Positions 17,106-24,726 of a stretch of DNA of 64,000 bases are shown one piece after another; position 1 is the stretch's first letter; the number at the start of each line of letters is the position of its first letter. Location: assembly GCA_902362725.1 (NCBI GenBank), contig CABIXM010000005.1, positions 129,818 through 193,817 on the forward strand. Direction: 5' to 3'. The stretch is from Clostridiaceae bacterium (GTDB lineage: Bacteria > Bacillota > Clostridia > Lachnospirales > Lachnospiraceae). The position numbers and the translations under genes are program-made. The notes below the pieces were generated by a model. That model was not told the DNA's origin and did no database searches. It worked only from the letters and a program-made list of their open reading frames with translations.

Positions 17106-17134
17106 ATTTTAAACAGAAACCGGTATAACGTCAA
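17106..17134 (-). promoter_or_regulatory. promoter of the zinc-ribbon gene
   Basis: TTGACG (17129-17134) and TAAAAT (17106-17111) on the minus strand, 17 bases apart, about 30 bases upstream of the start codon. Confidence 0.65.
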
Positions 17135-17154
17135 TTATTTTAAACATAAATTGT

Positions 17155-17703
17155 CTAATTCTCCATCTGCCGCCCCAGAAAATTCGCAGCGGTCAAGGCC
17201 AGTTTCAGCTCCATATCACCCATTTTCACCTTTGGATCCCGGGAAAAGAGGATGACGGCGCCGATGGCGTCGCCCCCGGCGATGATGGGACAGATGGTCT
17301 CGCTGCAGATCTGCCCGGCGTCCTCTTCCACGAGACCCACAAATTTTTTCTCGCCCGCCTCCGTCTGCTGGTTTTCCCGCTCCTCGATGAGCTTCTCCAG
17401 CCCGGGACTGATGGATTTTCCCAGATATTCCTTCTTTGCGCCGCCCGCCGCCGCAATGACCGCGTCCCGGTCGCAGATGCAGACCATCACGCCCGCTACC
17501 TGCCCCAGACTATCCGCGTATTCCTTCGCGAAGGTTCCCAGTTCCCCAATGGGGGAATATTTTTTCAGAATAATCTCGCCTTCCCGATCCGTGAAGATCT
17601 CCAGTGGATCGCCCTCCCGGATTCGAAGCGTCCTGCGTATCTCCTTCGGAATCACCACTCTGCCCAGATCGTCTATCCGCCGCACAATTCCCGTTGCTTT
17701 CAT
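17155..17703 (-). CDS. spoVT: stage V sporulation protein T (AbrB-type regulator)
   Basis: SpoVT is a forespore transcription factor that tunes late sigma-G genes. The 182-residue form starts at 17703 (MKATGIVRRIDDLGRVVIPK), right after GGAGG; longer in-frame starts upstream have no ribosome site. Residues 1-50 are the swapped-hairpin AbrB DNA-binding domain, and residues 55-180 a GAF-like domain that would sense a ligand. A near-perfect sigma-G-type promoter precedes it. In Bacillus spoVT lies next to mfd; here about 8 kb separates them. Confidence 0.94.
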   Translation of the reverse strand: MKATGIVRRIDDLGRVVIPKEIRRTLRIREGDPLEIFTDREGEIILKKYSPIGELGTFAKEYADSLGQVAGVMVCICDRDAVIAAAGGAKKEYLGKSISPGLEKLIEERENQQTEAGEKKFVGLVEEDAGQICSETICPIIAGGDAIGAVILFSRDPKVKMGDMELKLALTAANFLGRQMEN

Positions 17704-17742
17704 ATTGTATTTTCCTCCATTGCATACATTAAGCTTTGGAGT

Positions 17743-17771
17743 TATTATGTGGAAATCCGGCGAAATTATAC
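17743..17771 (-). promoter_or_regulatory. sigma-G/sigma-F-type promoter of spoVT
   Basis: On the minus strand GTATA (17767-17771) and CATAATA (17743-17749) are separated by 17 bases. This fits the forespore consensus GHATR-N17/18-CATNHTA, and spoVT is a known sigma-G gene in Bacillus. The start of transcription would be about 33 bases before the start codon. Confidence 0.65.
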
Positions 17772-17822
17772 TGATATTTTTTATGTACCGGGATAACACA
17801 GTCGAAACTTCTGTATTATACT

Positions 17823-17988
17823 AAGAAAGAATGTGCCAATGGCACATTCTCGCGTCGAGGCGCGGTTGCTTCAGCAACCATCTACCACTGCGCCGAGTGC
17901 GATCCCCCGGAGGGGCTTTTTGCTCTATAAGAATCATGACTTTCACACTTTAATGTAACACGATATTTCCTATAGAGTAAAAAAACAG
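17823..17988. repeat. structured intergenic repeat, family A, copy 1
   Basis: This element shares its layout, and long identical stretches, with 47907-48070. In order it has a hairpin GAATGTGCC/GGCACATTC; a second hairpin GTTGCT/AGCAAC inside a longer stem; the conserved block GTGCGATCCCCCGGAGGGGC with a T5 tract; and a closing hairpin CTCTATA...TATAGAG around a conserved loop. With the copy it fills most of the 407-base gap between spoVT and ldhA. Confidence 0.75.
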
Positions 17989-18045
17989 GAACAGTTGCTA
18001 AGACTTTACAGAAGCTGTAACGTTAAATTTTCTTTCATACGCGCA

Positions 18046-18092
18046 AAGAACCGGAAACTTTCTTATTTTATTGAAAGTTTCCGGTTCTTTTA
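18046..18092 (-). terminator. terminator after ldhA
   Basis: AAAGAACCGGAAACTTTC and its exact complement (18073-18090) form an 18-bp stem flanked by A and T tracts; it ends the leftward ldhA transcript. Confidence 0.9.
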
Positions 18093-18110
18093 TTCTATCA
18101 AAATCCGTTT

Positions 18111-19082
18111 TTATTTGATCTCATTTACCAGATTGTTATTCTGGAAGAACTCCTTCACATTGTTCAGGGTGGTCTCCGCGATATTAGACAGGGCTTCCTC
18201 AGTCAGGAACGCCTGATGGGAGGTCAGAAGCACGTTGGGCATGGACACCAGAAGCTGCAGGGTGGCGTCGTCCACGATTTCACCGGAGCAGTCCTCGAAG
18301 AAGTAGTTGGCCTCCTCCTCGTATACATCCAGACCTACGGCGCGCAGCTGCTTGTTCCACAGGGCCTCTACCAGGGCAACGCTGTCTACCAGGGCGCCGC
18401 GGGAGGTGTTAATGAGGATGGCGCTGTCCTTCATGATGGCGAAGCGCTTCTCGTCTACCATGTGGTGGGTCTCGTCGGTCAGCGGGCAGTGCAGGGAGAT
18501 GAAATCACTCTCGCGGAACAGGGTATCCAGATCCACGTAGTCGATGCCCTCCACCGGGTACATATCATAGGCAATGACTTTCATGCCGAAGCCACGGCAG
18601 ATGTCAATGAACATGCGGCCGATACGACCGGTTCCTACGACACCGACAGTCTTGCCGTACAGGTCCACGCCAGTCAGACCATTCAGGCTGAAATTGAACT
18701 CACGGGTACGGTTGTATGCCTTATGGGTCTTGCGGTTCAGGGTCAGCAAGAGGGCCATGGCATGCTCTGCTACCGCATGGGGGGAGTAAGCCGGTACGCG
18801 GACGGCCTTCAGGTCGCCCAAGGCCTTCAGATCCAGGTTGTTGTAGCCTGCGCAGCGCATGGCTACCATCTTTACGCCCAGCTTCTTCAGCTCATCCAGA
18901 ACCTCTGCGTCGATGGTATCATTCACAAAGGCACACACCACGTCGCAGCCCTTCGCGGAGTCTACGGTCTGTGCATTCAGTTTATGCTCCATGTAGCGGA
19001 TATCAATCTCTCCATCGCTGTTCCACTTCTTAAAAGCCTCAATCTCATAAGGTTTTGCATCGAAAAACGCCATTTTAATCAT
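18111..19082 (-). CDS. ldhA: D-lactate dehydrogenase (2-hydroxyacid dehydrogenase family)
   Basis: The enzyme reduces pyruvate to D-lactate with NADH and so recycles NAD+ in fermentation. The 323-residue form starts at 19082 behind AGGAGG. It shows the NAD-binding GTGRIGRMF, INTSRGALVDS with the substrate-binding Arg, and LTSHQAFLTEEALSNIA with the catalytic His; the last is typical of fermentative LdhA rather than of phosphoglycerate or glyoxylate dehydrogenases. It is back to back with ackA, so two competing fermentation ends share one intergenic region. Confidence 0.88.
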   Translation of the reverse strand: MIKMAFFDAKPYEIEAFKKWNSDGEIDIRYMEHKLNAQTVDSAKGCDVVCAFVNDTIDAEVLDELKKLGVKMVAMRCAGYNNLDLKALGDLKAVRVPAYSPHAVAEHAMALLLTLNRKTHKAYNRTREFNFSLNGLTGVDLYGKTVGVVGTGRIGRMFIDICRGFGMKVIAYDMYPVEGIDYVDLDTLFRESDFISLHCPLTDETHHMVDEKRFAIMKDSAILINTSRGALVDSVALVEALWNKQLRAVGLDVYEEEANYFFEDCSGEIVDDATLQLLVSMPNVLLTSHQAFLTEEALSNIAETTLNNVKEFFQNNNLVNEIK

Positions 19083-19175
19083 AATATTTCCTCCTGTGCG
19101 AGCTGCATCGGAAAATGAATTCGTTACTGTGAACCGTAACATGAATTACAAATTTTCACTCACTGCTTTTTTATA

Positions 19176-19204
19176 TTGTGTATGCTTTTGGTTTTTGCTA
19201 TACT
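19176..19204 (+). promoter_or_regulatory. promoter of ackA
   Basis: TTGTGT (19176-19181) and TATACT (19199-19204), 17 bases apart, about 100 bases before the start codon. The leader between them and the gene is AT-rich. Confidence 0.6.
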
Positions 19205-19305
19205 AATAAAATAACAGGAGATTTCTGTTTTGACAAGATTATAAGTGATATTTTTTTAACAATATTGTGTATTTTTTAACGAACAATCTGCTTTGGAGGG
19301 GTTTT

Positions 19306-20493
19306 ATGAAGGTTTTAGTCTGCAATGCCGGGAGCACGTCTCTCAAATTCAAACTATTCAACATGCCCGCTGAGGAGGTGCTTGCCGAAGGAAAAGTAGA
19401 GCGCGTCGGCACCGACACAGCGATTTTCCATTTTTCCAAACCGGACGGTTTCCGCATCTTCCAGGAGAATCTCTCCATTCCTACCTATACAGAAGGCATT
19501 CAGCTCTTTCTGGACCGGATTCTCGATAAAGAGAACGGGGTTCTGGGGAATCTGTCTGAGCTCGCACGGGTGGGATTCAAGACGGTGCTCTCCAGGGACC
19601 ATTACGGCATCCACGAGCTGACGCCCGAGGTGCTTCAGGGCATGGAGGACTACATGGTAGTGGCTCCGGCCCACAATAAGCCTTATCTGGAGGCTATCCG
19701 CCAGTTTCAGAAGCTGACGCCCGACGCCATGCTGGTAGGTGCTTTTGAGACGGCTTTCCATCAGACCATCCCGCAGGAGCGGCGTATCTACGGCATCCCC
19801 TGGGAGTGGTACGAGACTTACGGCATCCAGCGCCTGGGGTATCACGGCGCTTCCCATAGCTACGTGGCCGAGACCCTGACCGACCTGTACGGATCCACAG
19901 GCAAGGCCATCTCCTGTCACCTGGGCGGCAGCGGTTCCTTATGTGCCATCGACGACGGGAAAAGCGTCGACACCAGCTTCGGTATCTCCCTGCAGGTGGG
20001 CGTGATTCAATCCAACCGCTGCGGCGATATCGACCCCTTCATTGTTCCCTTTTTACAGAAGGAGGGGCTTTCCCTGGATGAGGTTTTGGATGGCCTGACG
20101 AAGCGGGGAGGACTCCTTGGCATCTCCGGCGTCAGCAATGACCTTCGGGACGTACAGGAAGCCGCTGACGCAGGAAATGACCGTGCCAAGCTCGCCATCG
20201 ACGTCTTCTGCAATGGCATCGTCCGTCACATCGGCGCTTACTACGCAGAGCTGGGCGGCCTTGATCATCTGGTCTTCACCGGCGGCATCGGCGAGCACGG
20301 CACCCGCATCCGCGAGTCCGTCTGCCATCAGTTAGCACATATGGGGATTCTATTAGATGATAAAAAAAATCAGAACTGTACCGGAGCGAACACGGTGATT
20401 TCCCGCGACAATTCCCCGGTTACCATCCACGTCATCCCGGCCAACGAAGAGCTGGGTGTGGCAAGAAAAACTTACGCCTATCTCAGGACCTAA
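19306..20493 (+). CDS. ackA: acetate kinase
   Basis: Acetate kinase makes ATP from acetyl phosphate, the energy-yielding end of acetate fermentation. The 395-residue form starts at 19306 after GGAGGGG. The N-terminal motif NAGSTSLKF is a slight variant of the usual NxGSSSxKy. Phosphate- and substrate-binding blocks follow: GAFETAFHQTIP, YGIQRLGYHGASHSYV and HLGGSGSLCAI. NRCGDIDPF and FTGGIGEHG complete the ASKHA fold. No phosphotransacetylase gene is adjacent. The sequence is a diverged member of the family, so propionate or another short acid remains possible. Confidence 0.87.
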   Translation: MKVLVCNAGSTSLKFKLFNMPAEEVLAEGKVERVGTDTAIFHFSKPDGFRIFQENLSIPTYTEGIQLFLDRILDKENGVLGNLSELARVGFKTVLSRDHYGIHELTPEVLQGMEDYMVVAPAHNKPYLEAIRQFQKLTPDAMLVGAFETAFHQTIPQERRIYGIPWEWYETYGIQRLGYHGASHSYVAETLTDLYGSTGKAISCHLGGSGSLCAIDDGKSVDTSFGISLQVGVIQSNRCGDIDPFIVPFLQKEGLSLDEVLDGLTKRGGLLGISGVSNDLRDVQEAADAGNDRAKLAIDVFCNGIVRHIGAYYAELGGLDHLVFTGGIGEHGTRIRESVCHQLAHMGILLDDKKNQNCTGANTVISRDNSPVTIHVIPANEELGVARKTYAYLRT

Positions 20494-20520
20494 CACGGTC
20501 CGATCACATTCCCCTCGAAA

Positions 20521-20556
20521 AGGGCTCCGTCCATTGGACAGGGCCCCTTTCTTTTT
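20521..20556 (+). terminator. terminator after ackA
   Basis: GGGCTCCGTCC (20522-20532) pairs with GGACAGGGCCC (20536-20546), with one mismatch, and is followed by a T-rich tract ending at 20556. Confidence 0.75.
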
Positions 20557-20684
20557 GCAACCATCTACCACTGCGCCGCAGTGCGATACTATTTTTTATG
20601 TAACAGGGGATTCCATAGGAGCAACCATCTACCACTGCGCCGCAGTGCGATACTATTTTTTATGTAACAGGGGATTCCATAGGA
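20557..20684. repeat. two exact 64-bp tandem copies of a family A fragment
   Basis: The 64-base unit at 20557-20620 is repeated without change at 20621-20684. It contains ACCATCTACCACTGCGCC and AGTGCGAT, both found in family A copy 1. The sequence after the second unit (ATTTCCTGTTACAT) pairs back to ATGTAACAGG inside the unit. It looks like a rearranged family A element between ackA and the GH25 gene. Confidence 0.85.
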
Positions 20685-20702
20685 ATTTCCTGTTACATGG
20701 AT

Positions 20703-20738
20703 AAAAAGCGCTTCACCCCGCATCGGGTGAAGCGCTTT
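20703..20738 (-). terminator. terminator of the GH25 gene
   Basis: GCGCTTCACCC and GGGTGAAGCGC pair perfectly; on the minus strand the stem runs into TTTTT. Confidence 0.9.
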
Positions 20739-20754
20739 CGCCTGCCTGTCATTT

Positions 20755-22698
20755 TTAGATGGAACTGATATTCATATCCACATTGCCCGGCACGCCGTCC
20801 ACAGAACCCTTGGAGGTGTTCTGCCAGATGTCGTAGCGTCCGCCGTAGCCGCACTTTTCTGCGTAGTGGGCTACCCAGATGCGGTAGCTGCCGAACTGGG
20901 ATACGTCCAGATGGGACGCGAACCAGCTCTTGCTTGCGTAGACCATGGGCTTGTAACCGGAGTTTGCCACAGTGTTGCAGAATGCCACGGTAATCCTGGT
21001 CCGTTCTGCCTTGGAAAGTCCGTCCGCACGGCCTCTTCCGCCTGCCGCGTACTCGCTGTCGATGGCGATGGGCATGTTGATGCCGTACTGGTTCGCCAGC
21101 TTCACGGCCATACTTGCTTCCTCTACAGCCTCAGCCTCGGTAATGGCCTGACTGAAGAAGTAGATACCTACACGCAGGCCTGCTGCCTTGGCGCCGGAAA
21201 TATGGGATGCGAACTTCGGATCCTGAACCAGGACACCGGAACCGTAACCACGGTAGCCGCAGCGGATGATCGCGAAGTTGATGCCCGCGTTCTTTACCTT
21301 CTGCCAGTTGATACCGCTCTGATACTTGGACACGTCGATTCCGATGGTGCCGGAGCGGACGCCCTCGCTGCTGAAGGTGTACTGGATCCCCTGGATAACC
21401 TGAGTTCCGGTCACTTTATTGCCATTTTTATCGAAATAATAGGTTGCTCCGTCGATGGTCTGCCAGCCGGTGTATTTCACGCCGCTTGCGCTGTCCTCGT
21501 ATACCGGATCGCTGCTGGTGTCATAGACCGGCGCGCTGCTGGTATCGTAGACAATCTTCTCCGTGGGCGCTGCCTTCAGAAGCATCAGACCGCGGACTAC
21601 CACGCTGGCCGCCGGAGTGGTGGTCGACAACGCTTCGGAAGCCGAGGGTTCGCTGGGACTCGGGCTGGGGCTCGGAGTCTCGCTGGGACTCGGGCTTGTA
21701 CTCGGGCTGGGGCTCGGAGTCTCGCTGGGACTCGGGCTTGTACTCGGGCTGGGGCTCGGAGTCTCACTGGGACTCGGGCTTGTACTCGGGGTCTCGCTGG
21801 GACTCGTACTCGGGCTGGGGCTCGGAGTCTCGCTGGGACTCGTACTCGGGCTCGGCGTCGTATTCGTTGTCATATCCGCGCCGCAGCGGTCACATTTCTT
21901 GTCCCCGTTGCTGTCCACATGATCTGCAGCCGGCTCGGAAATAATCTTCGCGTACATGGGCGTACCGTATTTATCCAGCTTCTGCTTGGCATATACCAAC
22001 TGTCCCCACTGATCTACCTTCTGCTTCGGCTCGGTCTTGGCGGACTCCACATATTCCACCGTATCCTTCAGGGTCTGGGCCGTACCTGCGCTGTCGTTGC
22101 CGGTAGTATTGGAATCCTCCTTGGCCACGTTGATCTGGCTCTCGCTCTTGATCTCCGCGGATACGTCCACTGCTTTATACTCGATATTGGCCTTGACGTC
22201 CGCCGTGATATCCGCCGGTACGCTGTAGCCGCCGGAAGCCTTCATGGATACCGTACACTTGCCCGGCTTCATGGACTTCACGTAGATAATGCCGTCCTTA
22301 TCCTTATCTGTATAGCTCTCCGTCTTCTTGGCGGAATCGGTCACAGTCACCTCAAAGGCTGTTCCGGTAATGACCTTTCCGGTCTTCTGGTTTACGATCT
22401 GAATCTTCAGATCCTTATCCAGGGAAGTCGCCTTCAAAACCACCGAAATCTCCTTGGCATCCACCTTCGCCATCTGTGTGTTGTCTCCATCCAGACGGGT
22501 CAGCTCAGCCACATAAGACTTGTTCATGGTCAGTCCGATGACACTGGCCTCTGCAGTCTCCTCCTCAGAATCCTGCTGCAGATCCGTCACAGTCGGAATC
22601 ATATCCTCCGACACCTGTGTTCTGGAGCTGCAGCCGCCAAGCAACGACACAGTCAGAACCGCAGAGAGCAGTAATGCCCCCACTCGTTTCGCTTTCAT
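20755..22698 (-). CDS. GH25 lysozyme-type lipoprotein with Ser/Thr/Pro linker
   Basis: This 647-residue surface lipoprotein should cleave the glycan strands of peptidoglycan. The lipobox LGGC places the lipid on Cys23. Residues 24-255 are an uncharacterised, possibly beta-sandwich region. A CDRCGADM knuckle (269-276) precedes an SPSPST/SPSETP repeat linker at about 280-352. Residues 406-450 resemble one or two choline-binding-type repeats (GWQTIDGATYYFDKNG). The GH25 domain is 452-647, with catalytic carboxylates D455 (GIDVSKYQ), D547 and E549 (IDSE). Anchor, stalk and enzyme are thus in one chain, suggesting action on the cell's own wall or on neighbours. Confidence 0.9.
   Translation of the reverse strand: MKAKRVGALLLSAVLTVSLLGGCSSRTQVSEDMIPTVTDLQQDSEEETAEASVIGLTMNKSYVAELTRLDGDNTQMAKVDAKEISVVLKATSLDKDLKIQIVNQKTGKVITGTAFEVTVTDSAKKTESYTDKDKDGIIYVKSMKPGKCTVSMKASGGYSVPADITADVKANIEYKAVDVSAEIKSESQINVAKEDSNTTGNDSAGTAQTLKDTVEYVESAKTEPKQKVDQWGQLVYAKQKLDKYGTPMYAKIISEPAADHVDSNGDKKCDRCGADMTTNTTPSPSTSPSETPSPSPSTSPSETPSTSPSPSETPSPSPSTSPSPSETPSPSPSTSPSPSETPSPSPSPSEPSASEALSTTTPAASVVVRGLMLLKAAPTEKIVYDTSSAPVYDTSSDPVYEDSASGVKYTGWQTIDGATYYFDKNGNKVTGTQVIQGIQYTFSSEGVRSGTIGIDVSKYQSGINWQKVKNAGINFAIIRCGYRGYGSGVLVQDPKFASHISGAKAAGLRVGIYFFSQAITEAEAVEEASMAVKLANQYGINMPIAIDSEYAAGGRGRADGLSKAERTRITVAFCNTVANSGYKPMVYASKSWFASHLDVSQFGSYRIWVAHYAEKCGYGGRYDIWQNTSKGSVDGVPGNVDMNISSI
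21643..21861 (-). repeat. in-gene low-complexity repeat encoding the Ser/Thr/Pro linker
   Basis: Imperfect units reading SPSPSETPSPSPSTSP are repeated about six times in the GH25 gene. At DNA level these are near-identical 36-42-base units, so linker length is expected to vary by slippage or recombination. Confidence 0.85.
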
Positions 22699-22779
22699 AA
22701 TACCTCCTCATTTGTTCCTCGGCCCCTTTTATCGGGGCTTTATTTCTGCTGCTTTGGATTAGCAGTCATTGTCCTATAT

Positions 22780-22808
22780 AATATAACACCTATATTTGTA
22801 GTTTTCAA
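22780..22808 (-). promoter_or_regulatory. promoter of the GH25 gene
   Basis: Minus-strand TTGAAA (22803-22808) and TATATT (22780-22785), 17 bases apart, about 80 bases upstream of the start. Confidence 0.6.
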
Positions 22809-22837
22809 CCGCCCGGGCCGAATTTTTTACAAAATTG

Positions 22838-23374
22838 TTACAACAATTTCTGGTAATCCTCTTTCAGGAAGCGATGGTAAATGAGGTGTCCCATCTCTTC
22901 CTTTACACAGTAATAGTACTCGTCCACGGACGGATCCTCGAAATGCAGGGCTTCGTCAAAGTCCGAGCCCTCCGGCATCTCCTCGCACACGTAAGCACCG
23001 AACTTCTCGAAGACCGCCTTCACATCCCCCACGCTCTTATCGTGGGGATTGGAAAACAGGTCAATGATGGCTTTCAGGAAGGCCACGTCGCCCATGTGCT
23101 CATGGACGTACTTTGCGCCCTCCGGCGGCACGCTGACCTCGATGCGGCCTGCGCTTACCCGGAAGCTCATAGCTCCCAGCACGCTCTTTCTATCTGCAAA
23201 TAGAGCCGTAAGCTCCGTTACCATTTCCTTCGCTGTCTCACAATTTGTTCCCAGTAAAAGATTCAAGGAGGCCACGGGGTAGTAAAGCCTCATGGTCTCC
23301 TCTTCAAACCCGAGCTTCAGCTGGGCCTCTTTCATCTGGTCAATGAGATTCTGTTCCAGTCTCTCTTTTCCCAT
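22838..23374 (-). CDS. conserved clostridial protein, possibly DUF3877
   Basis: A 178-residue soluble protein with no membrane or signal segment, alpha/beta in composition, ending YYYCVKEEMGHLIYHRFLKEDY. It recalls the uncharacterised DUF3877 family of Lachnospiraceae, but I cannot verify this. It lies 7 bases downstream of a PpiC-type lipoprotein gene, in the leftward mfd operon, so it may be made with the cell-surface folding factors. No catalytic motif is evident. Confidence 0.6.
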   Translation of the reverse strand: MGKERLEQNLIDQMKEAQLKLGFEEETMRLYYPVASLNLLLGTNCETAKEMVTELTALFADRKSVLGAMSFRVSAGRIEVSVPPEGAKYVHEHMGDVAFLKAIIDLFSNPHDKSVGDVKAVFEKFGAYVCEEMPEGSDFDEALHFEDPSVDEYYYCVKEEMGHLIYHRFLKEDYQKLL

Positions 23375-23381
23375 AATGATA

Positions 23382-24443
23382 TTATTCCTCCGCAGTCTCG
23401 GTGTTCAGTTTATAGATGCGGTCAAAGGTCAGATCCGCCAGCACGTCGTCCCTGGTCTCGAAAGCATGTCCCTCTTCCAGTTCCGTGCATTTCTCCTGAT
23501 ACAGAGTGTTCTTGCGCTCGGTCACAATGGAATCCTTCTTATTGGCTGTGGCATCCTCGTCAAAGGTGCTGACCATCTGTACCGCGTAGTATCCGGTATC
23601 TGTATCCACGATCTCAGCGAGCTCGCCGTCCTTCAGTGCGTCTGCAGCAGTGCGTACCTCCTCGGCCGGTGTGGTGCTGTCCGCGCCGTAAGTGGTCTCG
23701 CTGGCTGAGAGCTTGGAGTTCTCATCCCGGTTCTCATTGGCCGCGTCCACGGCTGCCTTCAGGTCGCCGCTCTCCCTGGCCGCGTCCAGGATATCCTGAA
23801 GCTCCTGCTTCTTCGCCGCCTTCTCCTCGTCGGTCAGATCGATGGTATTGCCGTCATCGTCTGTCTCGGTACCTGCGGTGGACATGTATACATAGACGAT
23901 GCGCTTCTGCGCCGCTTCTTCATCAGAAACCTCCGTATCCACATCCACGGTCAGCGGCGCGAACATCTTCTCCTGAATGGTCATCAGGGTCAGCACATGC
24001 TCCACATCCGCCTCGGTCACGCCCAGGGCGTTCTGCACCTTGGTGTCATTATCCTTCATAAACTGAGCTGCTGCGTCAGCAATCGCTGTCTTTTCGTCAT
24101 CCGTGACTTCCACGCCATAGTTCTCTGCCTCAGCCTCCAGCACATACATCTGATTGAACTGCTCCATCAGGCTTGTTTTTGCGGTCTCGCCGTATATGGT
24201 GCCGGTACCGGACAGGTCCTGGCCATATACATTGGTCATACCCAGCATGGATCCGTAGTAGGACTCCATCTGCGCCTGCTGATAGCGGAGCAGGAAGCTT
24301 ACCTCTCCCAGGGGCACATTGGTCGTCTCGTCCATCACTGCCACGGTCTGTGTACCGTCCAGCGTATTGCTTTTTCCACATCCTGCCAGCGCGCCCGTAA
24401 GCATCAGTCCGGCTGCCAGAACTGCGATTCCTTTTTTCATCAT
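23382..24443 (-). CDS. PpiC/SurA-type foldase lipoprotein (first of two)
   Basis: This is a predicted extracytoplasmic peptidyl-prolyl isomerase or chaperone. The start at 24443 (MMKKGIAVLAAG) follows GGAAAGG; a longer in-frame ORF has no ribosome site. The lipobox ALAGC puts the lipid near residue 21 of the 354. A SurA-like N-terminal helical region is followed by a parvulin-like domain (AADALKDGELAEIVDTDTGYYAVQM), with the usual C-terminal cap. It shares order and wording with the next PpiC-type gene, so the two are paralogues, kept apart by a structured repeat. Confidence 0.82.
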   Translation of the reverse strand: MMKKGIAVLAAGLMLTGALAGCGKSNTLDGTQTVAVMDETTNVPLGEVSFLLRYQQAQMESYYGSMLGMTNVYGQDLSGTGTIYGETAKTSLMEQFNQMYVLEAEAENYGVEVTDDEKTAIADAAAQFMKDNDTKVQNALGVTEADVEHVLTLMTIQEKMFAPLTVDVDTEVSDEEAAQKRIVYVYMSTAGTETDDDGNTIDLTDEEKAAKKQELQDILDAARESGDLKAAVDAANENRDENSKLSASETTYGADSTTPAEEVRTAADALKDGELAEIVDTDTGYYAVQMVSTFDEDATANKKDSIVTERKNTLYQEKCTELEEGHAFETRDDVLADLTFDRIYKLNTETAEE

Positions 24444-24509
24444 TTTTGTAAATCCTTTCCTGCCCGCCTCTATGAAAAAGCGAGGTATTCTGAAACTACT
24501 ATCCACTTA

Positions 24510-24637
24510 CACTATTCCGCGAGGTGTTTCCGCACATTTTGCGCGGAAATCCCGGGTTCTTCAGCGCGAAATCGCATAAGATGCGATTTCTGTGCATCGC
24601 GAAGCGCGTTACTGAAAACGAAGTGAACAGTAACCAT
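24510..24637. repeat. structured intergenic repeat, family C, copy 1
   Basis: Three hairpins (TTTCCGC/GCGGAAA, AATCGCAT/ATGCGATT, GTTACTG/CAGTAAC) are joined by linkers that are nearly identical in 52621-52749. Conserved parts are ACTATTCCGCGAGG, a CCCGRGTTYTTCA linker with GCGCGAA, TCTGTGCA and the loop AAGTGA. The stems differ in sequence between copies but keep pairing. It lies between the two PpiC-type genes. Confidence 0.75.
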
Positions 24638-24726
24638 TCTGGATTTATTATAGCCGTTTTTGTCGCTGCGGGCAAGGCTTTCTTGTGTTTCCCTCGAGAT
24701 TTCACCTTGTTTTCACAACTTCATTT

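Noticed and set aside
19264-19282. Rex-type redox operator between ldhA and ackA
   Set aside because: TTGTG...TTAACGAA has a partial half-site, but the second half does not mirror the first well enough.
20557-20684. CRISPR array
   Set aside because: Two exact 64-base units lie directly end to end with no unique spacers and no cas genes; this is a tandem duplication.
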